Source: Modicisalibacter luteus DSM 23508 (GTDB lineage Bacteria > Pseudomonadota > Gammaproteobacteria > Pseudomonadales > Halomonadaceae). Taken from it: DNA of 64,000 nt. Within the stretch, counting starts at the first letter, position 1, and each line of letters begins with the position of its first letter. Under the pieces are notes generated by a model that worked only from the letters and a program-made list of their open reading frames with translations, was not told the DNA's origin and did no database searches. Positions 52,674 to 60,205 of the stretch are shown in pieces. The position numbers and the translations under genes were made by a program. Location: the NCBI RefSeq assembly GCF_000378505.1, contig NZ_KB899992.1, positions 248,001 through 312,000 of the forward strand, written 5' to 3'.

Positions 52674-54488
52674 TCAGTCCTTGGTGATACGGTTAATCTC
52701 TTCCAGGCTGGTAATGCCGGACAACACCTTGAGCAGGCCGCTACGCCTCAGGTCCGGATGGCCTTCATGTCGTGCCTGGGCGGCAAGCTCCAGCGAATTC
52801 CCTTCTTGCATGATCAACCGGCTAATTGTCTCACTGACCGGCACCACCTCATAGATACCCACGCGTCCCTTGTAGCCCAATGTGCACTGGCGGCAGCCGA
52901 CCGGGTGGAAAAGGGTAGCGTCATTCAGCTCTTCATCGCTGAAACCTTCCTGTACCAGCACCTCACGAGGGATTTCCGACGGCTGCTTGCAATGCGGGCA
53001 CAGTTTACGCGCCAGGCGCTGGGCGATAATCAACGACACCGAGCTGGCTATGTTGAACGGCGCGACACCCATGTTGCGCAGACGGGTCAGCGTCTCGGCG
53101 GCGGAGTTGGTGTGGACGGTAGAGAGTACGAGGTGCCCGGTTTGCGAGGCCTTCACGGCGATTTCCGCGGTTTCCAGGTCACGTATCTCACCAACCATTA
53201 CCACGTCCGGGTCCTGACGCAAAAAGGCACGCAAGGCGCTGGCGAAATCGAGACCGATGCGTGGCTGGACATTGACTTGGTTGACGCCGGGCACCTTGAT
53301 TTCCACCGGGTCTTCGGCGGTCGAGATGTTGCGCTCCGCCGTGTTCAGGATGTTGAGCCCGGTATAAAGCGTGACGGTCTTGCCGCTGCCTGTCGGGCCT
53401 GTGACCAGGATCATGCCCTGGGGCTGGTCCAGGGCGTGCTCGTACATTGTTTTCTGTTCTGGTGTGAATCCCAACGCATCGATCCCCAGGCGAGCGGTAG
53501 CAGGGTCGAGGATACGTAGCACGACCTTCTCGCCATACACCGTGGGTAGCGAATTGACGCGGAAATCGATGGAGCGGTTTTTAGATAGGCGCAGCTTGAT
53601 CGCGCCGTCCTGCGGCAGGCGGCGTTCGGAGATATCCAGCCGCGACATGATTTTGAGACGCGCGGCAATCCGGGTGCGCATGGCAAACGGGGGGCGGGCA
53701 ACCTCGAGCAGGATACCGTCGATACGAAAGCGGATACGAAAGCTCGACTCGTAGGGCTCGAAATGGATATCCGACGCGCCCCGCTGAATGGCGTCGATCA
53801 GGATCTTGTTGACGAAGCGCACCACTGGCGCATCGTCACTGGACGCGGTGATCGCCGTGTCCTCGGCCTCGCTCAGCTCATCCTCGAAAGCCAGCTCGCC
53901 GATGGCATCGCTGCCGCCATCGAGCTGTTCCAGCATGTGGTTGGTGTCGGACTGGGCGAGATAGCTCTCCAGGGCTGGACCGAGCTGGTCCACCGAGGCA
54001 AGCACACCCTCCACCGACAGGCCGGTGGCGAACTGCAACTCGTCGAGCAGGGCCAGTGACGACGGGAAGGGGACGGCGACCGTTAGCCGATGCTCGGTGC
54101 GCATCAATGGCATGATCTTGTGACGGCGCAGAATCTTTTCCGGCATGTCACGGGCCGGGGGGAGGGCATCCAGTCGCAGTGCATCCAAGTCGATCATCGG
54201 CAGGCCGTACTCGTGGGCGGCGACTTGGGTGGCGTCGCGCGCATTGACCAGGCCATTATCGATGATCTGCTGCAGCAGGGACTCCTCGCTCTCGCGGTTC
54301 TCCTGCTCGGCGCGTCGTGCGGCCGCCTCGCTGAGCAGACCTTCCTTCACCAGCCGCCGCGACAGGCCACTCAATGACTCGCCACTCGAGGAAGACGTCC
54401 TGACCAGGGGAGGCTCCCTGTCGCGTTGCAAGGCGTCGTCGTCGGTGTCGCTGAGCGAGGAGTAGGGCGGCTGATGAGATGACGTCAT
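52674..54488 (-). CDS. pilB: type IV pilus assembly ATPase PilB
   Basis: Hexameric extension motor. From the ATG at 54488 it has 604 residues, slightly longer than the usual about 566-570. The extra part is a low-complexity Ser/Asp-rich N-terminal segment of about 40 residues before the MshEN/N1 domain. Walker A GPTGSGKT is at 364-371, with Asp box and Walker B region VVMVGEIRDLETAEIA. The zinc-binding CPHC and CRQC pairs follow. An upstream start at 54572 is possible but gives a non-homologous extension. Confidence 0.94.
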   Translation of the reverse strand: MTSSHQPPYSSLSDTDDDALQRDREPPLVRTSSSSGESLSGLSRRLVKEGLLSEAAARRAEQENRESEESLLQQIIDNGLVNARDATQVAAHEYGLPMIDLDALRLDALPPARDMPEKILRRHKIMPLMRTEHRLTVAVPFPSSLALLDELQFATGLSVEGVLASVDQLGPALESYLAQSDTNHMLEQLDGGSDAIGELAFEDELSEAEDTAITASSDDAPVVRFVNKILIDAIQRGASDIHFEPYESSFRIRFRIDGILLEVARPPFAMRTRIAARLKIMSRLDISERRLPQDGAIKLRLSKNRSIDFRVNSLPTVYGEKVVLRILDPATARLGIDALGFTPEQKTMYEHALDQPQGMILVTGPTGSGKTVTLYTGLNILNTAERNISTAEDPVEIKVPGVNQVNVQPRIGLDFASALRAFLRQDPDVVMVGEIRDLETAEIAVKASQTGHLVLSTVHTNSAAETLTRLRNMGVAPFNIASSVSLIIAQRLARKLCPHCKQPSEIPREVLVQEGFSDEELNDATLFHPVGCRQCTLGYKGRVGIYEVVPVSETISRLIMQEGNSLELAAQARHEGHPDLRRSGLLKVLSGITSLEEINRITKD

Positions 54489-55090
54489 AGGCTGGAGTTG
54501 GTCACTGCAGAGGACGAGGCTTAGTAAAGGGAGCTTGTCGGCGATTCTTCTGTACCCGAATTCTAGCGTCAACGGCTGGGGGCAATCATCCCGGCGGCAG
54601 TCAACGCCAAGTGATTTGACAGTATCCCCTTGTGGTCATTAACACTGTTATTTAATGTAACGTTATACTCAAGCCTGAGGAAAAATACTCAGCCTGGGGT
54701 ATGTGTTGCTGCTGGCAACGAGGATTACGAGCCCCATACCGGCGGCCAGTGACTCGCATTGCTGGGTGGTAACGGGGGCATGTCAGCGGCTGTAGGCGCG
54801 AGGCGGTAGTAAACCCGCAAAAAGACGCGGGTTCCGTGCGGTAAATGAGCGTTTGATGGCCACGATTTTGCCTTATGGTTTGTTCGAAAGGGCGCAAGGC
54901 ATTGTCCGACAGGCCGGTGATGAAGCGGCGCGGCGTATGACAGGGCAGGCCCGGTGCCAGCACGAAAACGTTGAAGCCAAGCGGTACACGCCAGCAACGA
55001 AATGAGATAGGTTCTCGCCACGCCTGAGTTACAGGCTCGGCAACCGAAGAACGACTGACAGGGCGCAAAGGCCCTTACAGAGGAATGACG
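54489..55090. other. 602-base non-coding divergent region between pilB and pilA
   Basis: No convincing gene. Minus-strand open frames at 54652-55068 and 54725-55222 are unlike any protein I know, and the latter runs into pilA. The region holds several small hairpins (GTTGC/GCAAC at about 54705-54720; AACCCGC/GCGGGTT at about 54812-54834), a TTGACA hexamer at 54616 without a good -10, and a candidate sigma-54 promoter at 54857. It probably serves pilA regulation and gives it a leader of about 200 nt. Confidence 0.5.
54857..54872 (+). promoter_or_regulatory. candidate sigma-54 promoter for pilA
   Basis: TGGCCACGATTTTGCC has the -24 TGGC and -12 TTGC elements with the required GG-N10-GC spacing. 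The start would be near 54884, leaving a leader of about 207 nt. Pilin genes of Pseudomonas are sigma-54/PilR dependent. PilS and PilR are not in the window. Confidence 0.45.
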
Positions 55091-55471
55091 ATGAAAAGAA
55101 GCATGGGAATAAACATGAAGGGACAGGGCGGTTTTACTCTGATCGAGCTGCTGATTGTGGTGGCGATTATCGGGATTCTCGCTGCGGTCGCGATTCCTAG
55201 GTACCAAGATTACGTACAACAATCGGCTATTAATGCATGTGAGGCTGAACTATCAGCTTTGAGAACACCTTATTCATTGTATTTGGCAAATGGTGGGGAT
55301 TCCGATACAACATCAACGGATGGAGACTTCATTTTCCCATCTGGTGATAACTCTGCTTGTACTGGTCATGCATACGCTAATGATCAACTTACAGCGAGCG
55401 CAAAGGACAACGCCACCACTACCGTGTCAGTTGCTTTATATCAGGGCGATACCAATAATATTCTGAACTAA
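55091..55471 (+). CDS. pilA: type IV major pilin PilA (short, divergent)
   Basis: Structural subunit of the pilus. It has 126 residues from the ATG at 55091, which sits seven bases after AGAGGA; an ATG at 55085 is too close to it. The prepilin leader ends GQGG, with cleavage before F15 ([16 protein letters not shown]) and Glu5 at residue 19. Only two cysteines (C50, C90) remain for a disulfide. The globular part is small and the codons from about 55200 are much richer in A/T than the neighbours, which suggests recent exchange of the pilin head. Confidence 0.93.
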   Translation: MKRSMGINMKGQGGFTLIELLIVVAIIGILAAVAIPRYQDYVQQSAINACEAELSALRTPYSLYLANGGDSDTTSTDGDFIFPSGDNSACTGHAYANDQLTASAKDNATTTVSVALYQGDTNNILN

Positions 55472-55476
55472 GTAAA

Positions 55477-55505
55477 TTGAGGCGGTTATTAACCGCCTCA
55501 ATTAT
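55477..55505 (+). terminator. terminator after pilA
   Basis: TTGAGGCGGTT pairs perfectly with AACCGCCTCAA around ATT (55477-55501), followed by TTATAT. The stem is strong but the tail is mixed A/T rather than a pure T run. Confidence 0.75.
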
Positions 55506-55541
55506 ATAAGGTAATTGACCGATTTTGGTTAGGAGGAGAAG

Positions 55542-55811
55542 TTGGCTGTATTTAAGGTTAGCTACGAACCCTACTTTCCTAAGAAAAACATAGCTTTTTA
55601 TGAGGTCCTAGCCTCCTATCCTCATGTTCACATCATGGACTCTTTCTGGCTAATCGAGGCCGATAGCGATGCCAAGACGATACGTGACGAGCTGCACGTA
55701 CACCTCGAAGGTGGCGATGTATTGTTCGTGGCTCAGGTGAGTAAGGATTGGGCGGGGGCGGGGACTCAATGCGAACAGTGGCTGAATGCGTCCAACAGGA
55801 AATACGCTTGA
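55542..55811 (+). CDS. small Cas2/SinR-like ferredoxin-fold protein
   Basis: It has 89 residues starting at a TTG that follows an ideal AGGAGGAG by a few bases. The pattern V-S-Y (start), HIMDSFWLIEADSDAKTIRDEL and DVLFVAQVSKDWAG resembles the small stand-alone family sometimes labelled SinR or Cas2-like, with predicted beta-alpha-beta fold. No CRISPR array or cas gene is nearby. A toxin or nuclease role is possible but unsupported here. The A/T-rich 5' half resembles pilA, so the two may form one acquired islet. Confidence 0.6.
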   Translation: MAVFKVSYEPYFPKKNIAFYEVLASYPHVHIMDSFWLIEADSDAKTIRDELHVHLEGGDVLFVAQVSKDWAGAGTQCEQWLNASNRKYA

Positions 55812-55819
55812 GTAAAATT

Positions 55820-55860
55820 TCGATTCCAGGCGACTCAACTCTTATATAGCCTGGAATCGA
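55820..55860 (+). terminator. hairpin after the Cas2-like gene
   Basis: TCGATTCCAGGC (55820-55831) pairs perfectly over 12 bp with GCCTGGAATCGA (55849-55860) around a 17-nt loop. A weak T-containing tail (TATCTTGAT) follows. Confidence 0.6.
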
Positions 55861-55951
55861 TATCTTGATAACGTCGGTCGCTATTTTTCTTGGCTTTCTT
55901 CGTTTTTATTACTCGCCTGTCTCTAACTTTTCATCCCTTTGAACACCGCTT

Positions 55952-56251
55952 TTAGTAAAGCGCCTGCTCCTCGTCTACCACTTCCTTGAGAATCTCCAGA
56001 TATAGCCGGTCGGCCTCGGAGTGCTCGTTCGGATCCTCGGGGATATGCACGCTCGTAGTATCCGAGATGTCGTTGGCGATTCTGGCCATGACCTCGCGGT
56101 CGTTGCTACGCCCCGATTCGGCCTGCTCCTGATAGGCACGACGGGCGATCTCCAGCGAGCGTTCCAGAATCTGCGGGTCTTGCAGCAGTTTCTTGATGAA
56201 ACCACGCAGTTCGTTGATGACGCGAACTTTCTGCATTTCGGAGCTGGCCAT
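55952..56251 (-). CDS. hypothetical 99-residue acidic helical protein
   Basis: I do not recognise the family. From the ATG at 56251, preceded by GGAGGATAT, the product is soluble and rich in E, D, R and L. It has predicted long helices (RVINELRGFIKKLLQDPQIL, LYLEILKEVVDEEQALY) and neither signal peptide nor cysteine. A longer frame to 56308 has no ribosome site. Codon use matches the core genome, so it is likely a real gene. It stands alone, convergent with the Cas2-like gene. Confidence 0.7.
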   Translation of the reverse strand: MASSEMQKVRVINELRGFIKKLLQDPQILERSLEIARRAYQEQAESGRSNDREVMARIANDISDTTSVHIPEDPNEHSEADRLYLEILKEVVDEEQALY

Positions 56252-56316
56252 ATATCCTCCCGGTTGGTTGACTAAGGTCGTTCTGAAAAGTACCTGCGTT
56301 TGCCCCATGCTGAGTT

Positions 56317-56412
56317 AAAAATTGGCTCAGAATGCTCATTTACTTCCGTAAACTTCGCTTCTTTTTCAATTTTTGCCTTGTCTGGGGTTCGCTCGTGGAC
56401 TTGTCAGGCAAA
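56317..56412. repeat. nested-stem intergenic element, copy A
   Basis: Outer arms AAAAATTG (56317-56324) and CAATTTTT (56367-56374) pair perfectly. They enclose AATGCTCATTTAC-TTCC-GTAAACTTCGC with inner stem TTTAC/GTAAA. A second stem follows: TTTGCCT (from about 56372) with AGGCAAA (to about 56412). It shares the CTCA-n-TGCTnATTTA / GTAAA-n-TnCGC core with copy B. Confidence 0.6.
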
Positions 56413-56462
56413 CTTTGCATGGAAGATAGCATGCCCGCCCCTTAAGCGTCAGCGCTGTTAAT

Positions 56463-56490
56463 TTAGTCGCTCAACATGTTAGGTGACTAA
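56463..56490. promoter_or_regulatory. 28-bp palindrome, candidate operator
   Basis: TTAGTC-gctc-AACATGTT-aggt-GACTAA: TTAGTC/GACTAA and the central AACATGTT share the same centre of symmetry, so 11 of 14 base steps are symmetric. It lies about 140 bases upstream of the LuxR-type gene in A/T-rich DNA. It may bind a dimeric regulator, possibly the product of that gene. Confidence 0.5.
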
Positions 56491-56631
56491 CAAGATCACT
56501 ATATTGCCTGTTAACCCTGTGGTTACTTTGTGTTACAAAAATGAAAAGTTAGTCCATGTAATTGAATGGCCTAGGTAGGGCGAGGATCAGCCCAGCCATC
56601 CTGATAAGCGAGAACAGCGCAATAACGGACT

Positions 56632-57246
56632 ATGAAACGACATCTCTTCGTAAGCCAGGATGAAACCCTTGTTGCCCGTGCGTCTTCGGCTTTTCCCGAT
56701 GCTCGACAGTGTACGTTGCGGCAGGCCCGCTCCCAGGCATGCAGGGGGGATCAGGTGTGGTTGCTAACCGAGGAGGAAGGGTGGGTCGATATGGTGGCGA
56801 GATTGTCGAAACGTGGCGTTTTAATGGTAACGCTGGCTTATCGACCCGATGCACGACAGGCCTTGCTGGCATTAGATGCAGGCGCAAGGGCCTATGTGCC
56901 CGCAATGGCGCCGCTCCCGTTATTGGCGCAAGTCGCTTTGGTAACCGCCAATCAAGGGTTATGGATTTGGCCGGAATTGCTGCCGCAGATGGTTGGTTGT
57001 GCCTGCCGTATGTTGCAGGAGAAAACTCCTGCAAGTAATAGTGTCTTGTCGTGCTTGACGGAACGGGAGTGCGACGTGGCCTTGGCGGTGGCGGCAGGCA
57101 AAAGTAACAAGGAAGTCGCGAACGAGCTGGGCATTGCCGAACGTACGGTCAAGACTCACTTGGGCGCTGTATTTCGCAAGCTTGGCCTGCGGGATCGTAT
57201 GCAATTGGCGGTGACGCTGTCGGGCAAGTCGACCGAAGCACTCTAA
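56632..57246 (+). CDS. LuxR-family transcriptional regulator with degenerate receiver-like domain
   Basis: It has 204 residues. The C-terminal LuxR/FixJ helix-turn-helix is clear at 142-195 (LTERECDVALAVAAGKSNKE, then ERTVKTHLGAVFRKL). The N-terminal about 125 residues follow a receiver-like beta-alpha pattern (LDAGARAYVPAMAPLPLLAQ resembles alpha4-alpha5). However, the place of the phospho-acceptor aspartate reads LLTEEE, so classical phosphorylation is unlikely. No histidine kinase is adjacent. The target is unknown. Confidence 0.85.
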   Translation: MKRHLFVSQDETLVARASSAFPDARQCTLRQARSQACRGDQVWLLTEEEGWVDMVARLSKRGVLMVTLAYRPDARQALLALDAGARAYVPAMAPLPLLAQVALVTANQGLWIWPELLPQMVGCACRMLQEKTPASNSVLSCLTERECDVALAVAAGKSNKEVANELGIAERTVKTHLGAVFRKLGLRDRMQLAVTLSGKSTEAL

Positions 57247-57290
57247 AGGGGCTTGGCTTGTCCGTTTGGCGTCGCTCAAGATCCACGGTT

Positions 57291-58454
57291 TCATGCCTTG
57301 CCTGGCCCCTGCCAGATACGCAGACGGCCAAGCCAGGGTAGGGAGGTGCCAGCTTCGCGTAACTGACGGGCTTGTTCATCGAGGCCGGGATGACTGTCGA
57401 GAGCAGGCATATATAAAGAGACGTCGATCTGATTGTCCAGGTAATGAAGATCGAGCGCGACACGGCGTTGCCATGCTTCGATATTATGCCAGGCCGTGTC
57501 CAGTGCTGCTTCTACCTCGGAGCGTAGTGGCTGTTCAGGCAGTTGGGTAGGGTCATCGAGATCCGAATCGTCCTGTGGGTCGATGTGAAAGGTCACGTCG
57601 GACAGGCTGGGGAATGCCTGATTCAATTCACGACAGACCTGGTTGCCGATCTCATGAGCTTCCGAGACGGTAACGCGCGGCGCTACAACGATATGCAGAT
57701 CAAGCAGCACCTGCCCGCCAATGGTCCGAGTGCGCAGTTGATGGACGCCGCGAACGCCATGTACCTGACGTGCCAGGGCACGCATCTGTTTCTGTTCCTC
57801 TTCGGGTAGTGCCGTGTCGATCAACTCGCGTACCGCCTCCCAAATCAGCGCTCCGCCGATCTTGCCGATCAAGAGTCCCACAGTGACAGCGGCCAGGGCG
57901 TCCAGCCAACCTGCCCCGAATTGGGCACCGACCAAGCCTATCAGTACGACGACCGTCGATAGCGCGTCGCTGCGAGAATGCCAGGCATTGGCAGCGAGCA
58001 GGCGGGAGTCGAGGCGTTTCGCGATTCGTAGGGTATAACGGAAAATCCACTCTTTGCCGATAATACCAATGCCTGCAAGACCAATCGCCCAGATGCCAGG
58101 CGGCAAGATGGTGACTCCTGCCATTAGGCGCGTCAGGCTGGCCCAGGCAATGCCGCCTGCCACAAAGATCAGAACGCTGCCCAGCAGCAGGGTGGCAAGG
58201 GTTTCGATGCGTCCATGGCCGTAAGGGTGGTTGCGATCCGGTGCCTGACGGCCAAAGTGTGTGGCTACCAGTACCAGGGCGTCGGTGGCCAGGTCGGAAA
58301 AAGAGTGCACGCCGTCAGCGATCAGTGCGGCCGAGCCGACGAGATAGCCGACAGTGACTTTGGCGATGCCCAGTAGTGTATCGACCACGGCACCGATCAG
58401 AGTGACCTTATGCGCTTCGCTGGTCTCGGCTTGGTGGCGGCCGGGTTCATACAT
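57291..58454 (-). CDS. cation diffusion facilitator family transporter (FieF-like)
   Basis: Proton-coupled exporter of Zn2+, Fe2+ or related metals. From the ATG at 58454, with GGAG about nine bases upstream, it has 387 residues. Six membrane helices lie in the first about 210 residues. The transport-site motifs are ADGVHSFSDLATD (helix II) and NAWHSRSDALSTV (helix V). A cytoplasmic metallochaperone-like domain (about 215-290) and an unusually long C-terminal extension (about 290-387) follow. A TTG at 58469 is an alternative start. Confidence 0.9.
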   Translation of the reverse strand: MYEPGRHQAETSEAHKVTLIGAVVDTLLGIAKVTVGYLVGSAALIADGVHSFSDLATDALVLVATHFGRQAPDRNHPYGHGRIETLATLLLGSVLIFVAGGIAWASLTRLMAGVTILPPGIWAIGLAGIGIIGKEWIFRYTLRIAKRLDSRLLAANAWHSRSDALSTVVVLIGLVGAQFGAGWLDALAAVTVGLLIGKIGGALIWEAVRELIDTALPEEEQKQMRALARQVHGVRGVHQLRTRTIGGQVLLDLHIVVAPRVTVSEAHEIGNQVCRELNQAFPSLSDVTFHIDPQDDSDLDDPTQLPEQPLRSEVEAALDTAWHNIEAWQRRVALDLHYLDNQIDVSLYMPALDSHPGLDEQARQLREAGTSLPWLGRLRIWQGPGKA

Positions 58455-58533
58455 CGGCGAAAACTCCAAGAATATAAGAAAACTCTACGCTATAGTTGCC
58501 GCCGGCCATTACATACGCAAGGGAAGAGAACGC

Positions 58534-60015
58534 ATGGCCTCGTTTCGTTTGCCACTCCGGCATGCCATGGTGAGTTGGGCGCCAGTGCTCAAGGTGTTGG
58601 CCGTGCTCTGGCTGGTACTCGCGTCGTTCATGGTGCTGCCGTGGTTGGTATTGTTGCTTGAGCGGGACCCGGATGCCTGGGCCTTCGGGTGGTCAATACT
58701 GATCGTGATGACGTCCGTCTTTCTGGGGTGGTCCCTGACACACCGAGTCTCGATCGAGCTCAAGCCGCGTCACATGTTTGTCCTGACGACCCTGAGCTGG
58801 GTTTCGATTTGCGGATTCGCCAGCCTGCCGCTCATTCTGGGGGCGCCGCAGCTCTCGTTCACCGATGCCGTGTTCGAGTCGGTGTCGGCCATTACCACGA
58901 CCGGTTCGACGATCCTGGTGGGAATCGAGCGCCTATCAGATGGCCTGAAGTTATGGCGGGGCATGATGCAGTGGTTGGGGGGCATCGGCATCATAGTCAT
59001 GGCGATCGCCATCCTGCCTTTTCTCAAGGTCGGCGGCATGCGTCTCTTCCAGACCGAATCCTCCGACTGGTCCGATAAGGTCATGCCACGGACCGGTGGT
59101 ATCGCCAAGGCCACCATGACGGTCTATGGTGGCCTTACACTGGTAGCCATCTTCAGTTACTGGCTGGGTGGAATGCTGCCGCTTGATGCCGTGGTGCACG
59201 GCATGACTTCGCTCGCTACGGGCGGTTTTGCCAATTCGGATGCCTCGTTCGGTGCTTATGCGGATAAGCCTGTGCTGCTGTGGCTGGGGTCGCTTTTCAT
59301 GCTCAGTGGCGCGCTGCCCTTCGTACTTTACATTCGCAGTGTTCGCGGCTCGCCATCGGCGTTATGGCGCGACCAGCAGGTTCGTGGTCTGTTATGGCTG
59401 CTGCTATTGGTCATCGCGCTATTGACAGGGTACCTGATTGCCAAGGGCGCACCGGCGTTCGACGCGCTGACCCAGGTCACGTTTAACGTCGTGTCGGTAG
59501 TTACCACGACGGGGTACGCTTCCGGTGATTACACGCTGTGGGGCCCCCTTGCGGTGGCAGCGTTCTTCTACCTGACTTTTGTCGGAGGCTGCAGTGGCTC
59601 GACCAGTGGTGGCATGAAGATATTCCGCTTTCAGGTCGCGATGGTTATGCTATTCAACCAGTTGCGGTTTCTGGTCCATACCAACGGCGTCTTTGCCCAA
59701 CGCTACAATGGCACTGTCCTGACCGACGAAGTTGTGCGCGGCGTCATCGCCTTCTCGTTTTTCTTCTTTCTGACCGTCGCCGGATTGGCCCTGGCCCTTG
59801 CGATGCTTGGACTGGACTTCGTGACGGCACTGTCCGGGGCGGCCACAGCGGTTGCCAACGTCGGCCCAGGGTTGGGCGACATCATTGGACCGGCAGGCAA
59901 CTTTGCGACCTTGCCCGACGCTGCCAAGTGGTTGCTATGTGTGGGGATGCTGATGGGACGCCTGGAGATCTTGACGGTCCTGGTGTTACTGACTCCGATG
60001 TTCTGGAGAAAGTGA
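58534..60015 (+). CDS. trkH: Trk-type potassium uptake channel subunit TrkH
   Basis: Channel subunit that with TrkA takes up K+, central to osmoadaptation. It has 493 residues from the ATG at 58534, preceded by GGGAAGAG. Four pore-loop repeats are visible: TTTGSTILVG, TSLATGGFANSD, VTTTGYASGDY and ANVGPGLGDI, each with the filter glycine. It is of the TrkH/TrkI group; which of the two Halomonas paralogues it is cannot be decided by eye. trkA is not adjacent. Confidence 0.92.
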   Translation: MASFRLPLRHAMVSWAPVLKVLAVLWLVLASFMVLPWLVLLLERDPDAWAFGWSILIVMTSVFLGWSLTHRVSIELKPRHMFVLTTLSWVSICGFASLPLILGAPQLSFTDAVFESVSAITTTGSTILVGIERLSDGLKLWRGMMQWLGGIGIIVMAIAILPFLKVGGMRLFQTESSDWSDKVMPRTGGIAKATMTVYGGLTLVAIFSYWLGGMLPLDAVVHGMTSLATGGFANSDASFGAYADKPVLLWLGSLFMLSGALPFVLYIRSVRGSPSALWRDQQVRGLLWLLLLVIALLTGYLIAKGAPAFDALTQVTFNVVSVVTTTGYASGDYTLWGPLAVAAFFYLTFVGGCSGSTSGGMKIFRFQVAMVMLFNQLRFLVHTNGVFAQRYNGTVLTDEVVRGVIAFSFFFFLTVAGLALALAMLGLDFVTALSGAATAVANVGPGLGDIIGPAGNFATLPDAAKWLLCVGMLMGRLEILTVLVLLTPMFWRK

Positions 60016-60080
60016 ACGGAACTGGCTGTACTCGGCCATACTTCGTTAGCAGTCAGTTCGTTCGTGAGTCCAACCCCGGC

Positions 60081-60128
60081 GTCCCAACGAAATGCTCACT
60101 TAACAGCTAGTGAGCTCGCGTGCGGGAC
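60081..60128. repeat. nested-stem intergenic element, copy C (divergent)
   Basis: Outer arms GTCCC (60081-60085) and GGGAC (60124-60128). Inner arms GCTCACT (60094-60100) and AGTGAGC (60109-60115) pair perfectly around TAACAGCT. AATGCTCACTTA corresponds to AATGCTCATTTA of copy A, and TTTTGCCTAGGC downstream to its TTTTGCCTTGTC. It lies between convergent trkH and the acyltransferase. Confidence 0.5.
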
Positions 60129-60205
60129 CAGTCCGCTTTTCACTGATTTTGCCTAGGCTATACGCCCCGGGCTGGCGCTCGTCATTTCTTTAGCGCGCTT
60201 CGTTG

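Larger units (their letters stand above)
56252..56631. other. 380-base intergenic region upstream of the LuxR-type gene
   Basis: No ORF is credible. It holds a nested-stem element (56317-56412), then an A/T-rich stretch (56450-56580) that probably carries the promoter of the LuxR-type gene, and a 28-bp palindrome at 56463-56490. Confidence 0.5.

Noticed and set aside
54725-55222. Minus-strand frame across the pilB-pilA gap and the pilA 5' end
   Set aside because: It overlaps the conserved pilin leader antisense and has no recognisable motif.
55542-55811. CRISPR system suggested by the Cas2-like gene
   Set aside because: No direct-repeat array and no cas1 or other cas genes were seen within the window.
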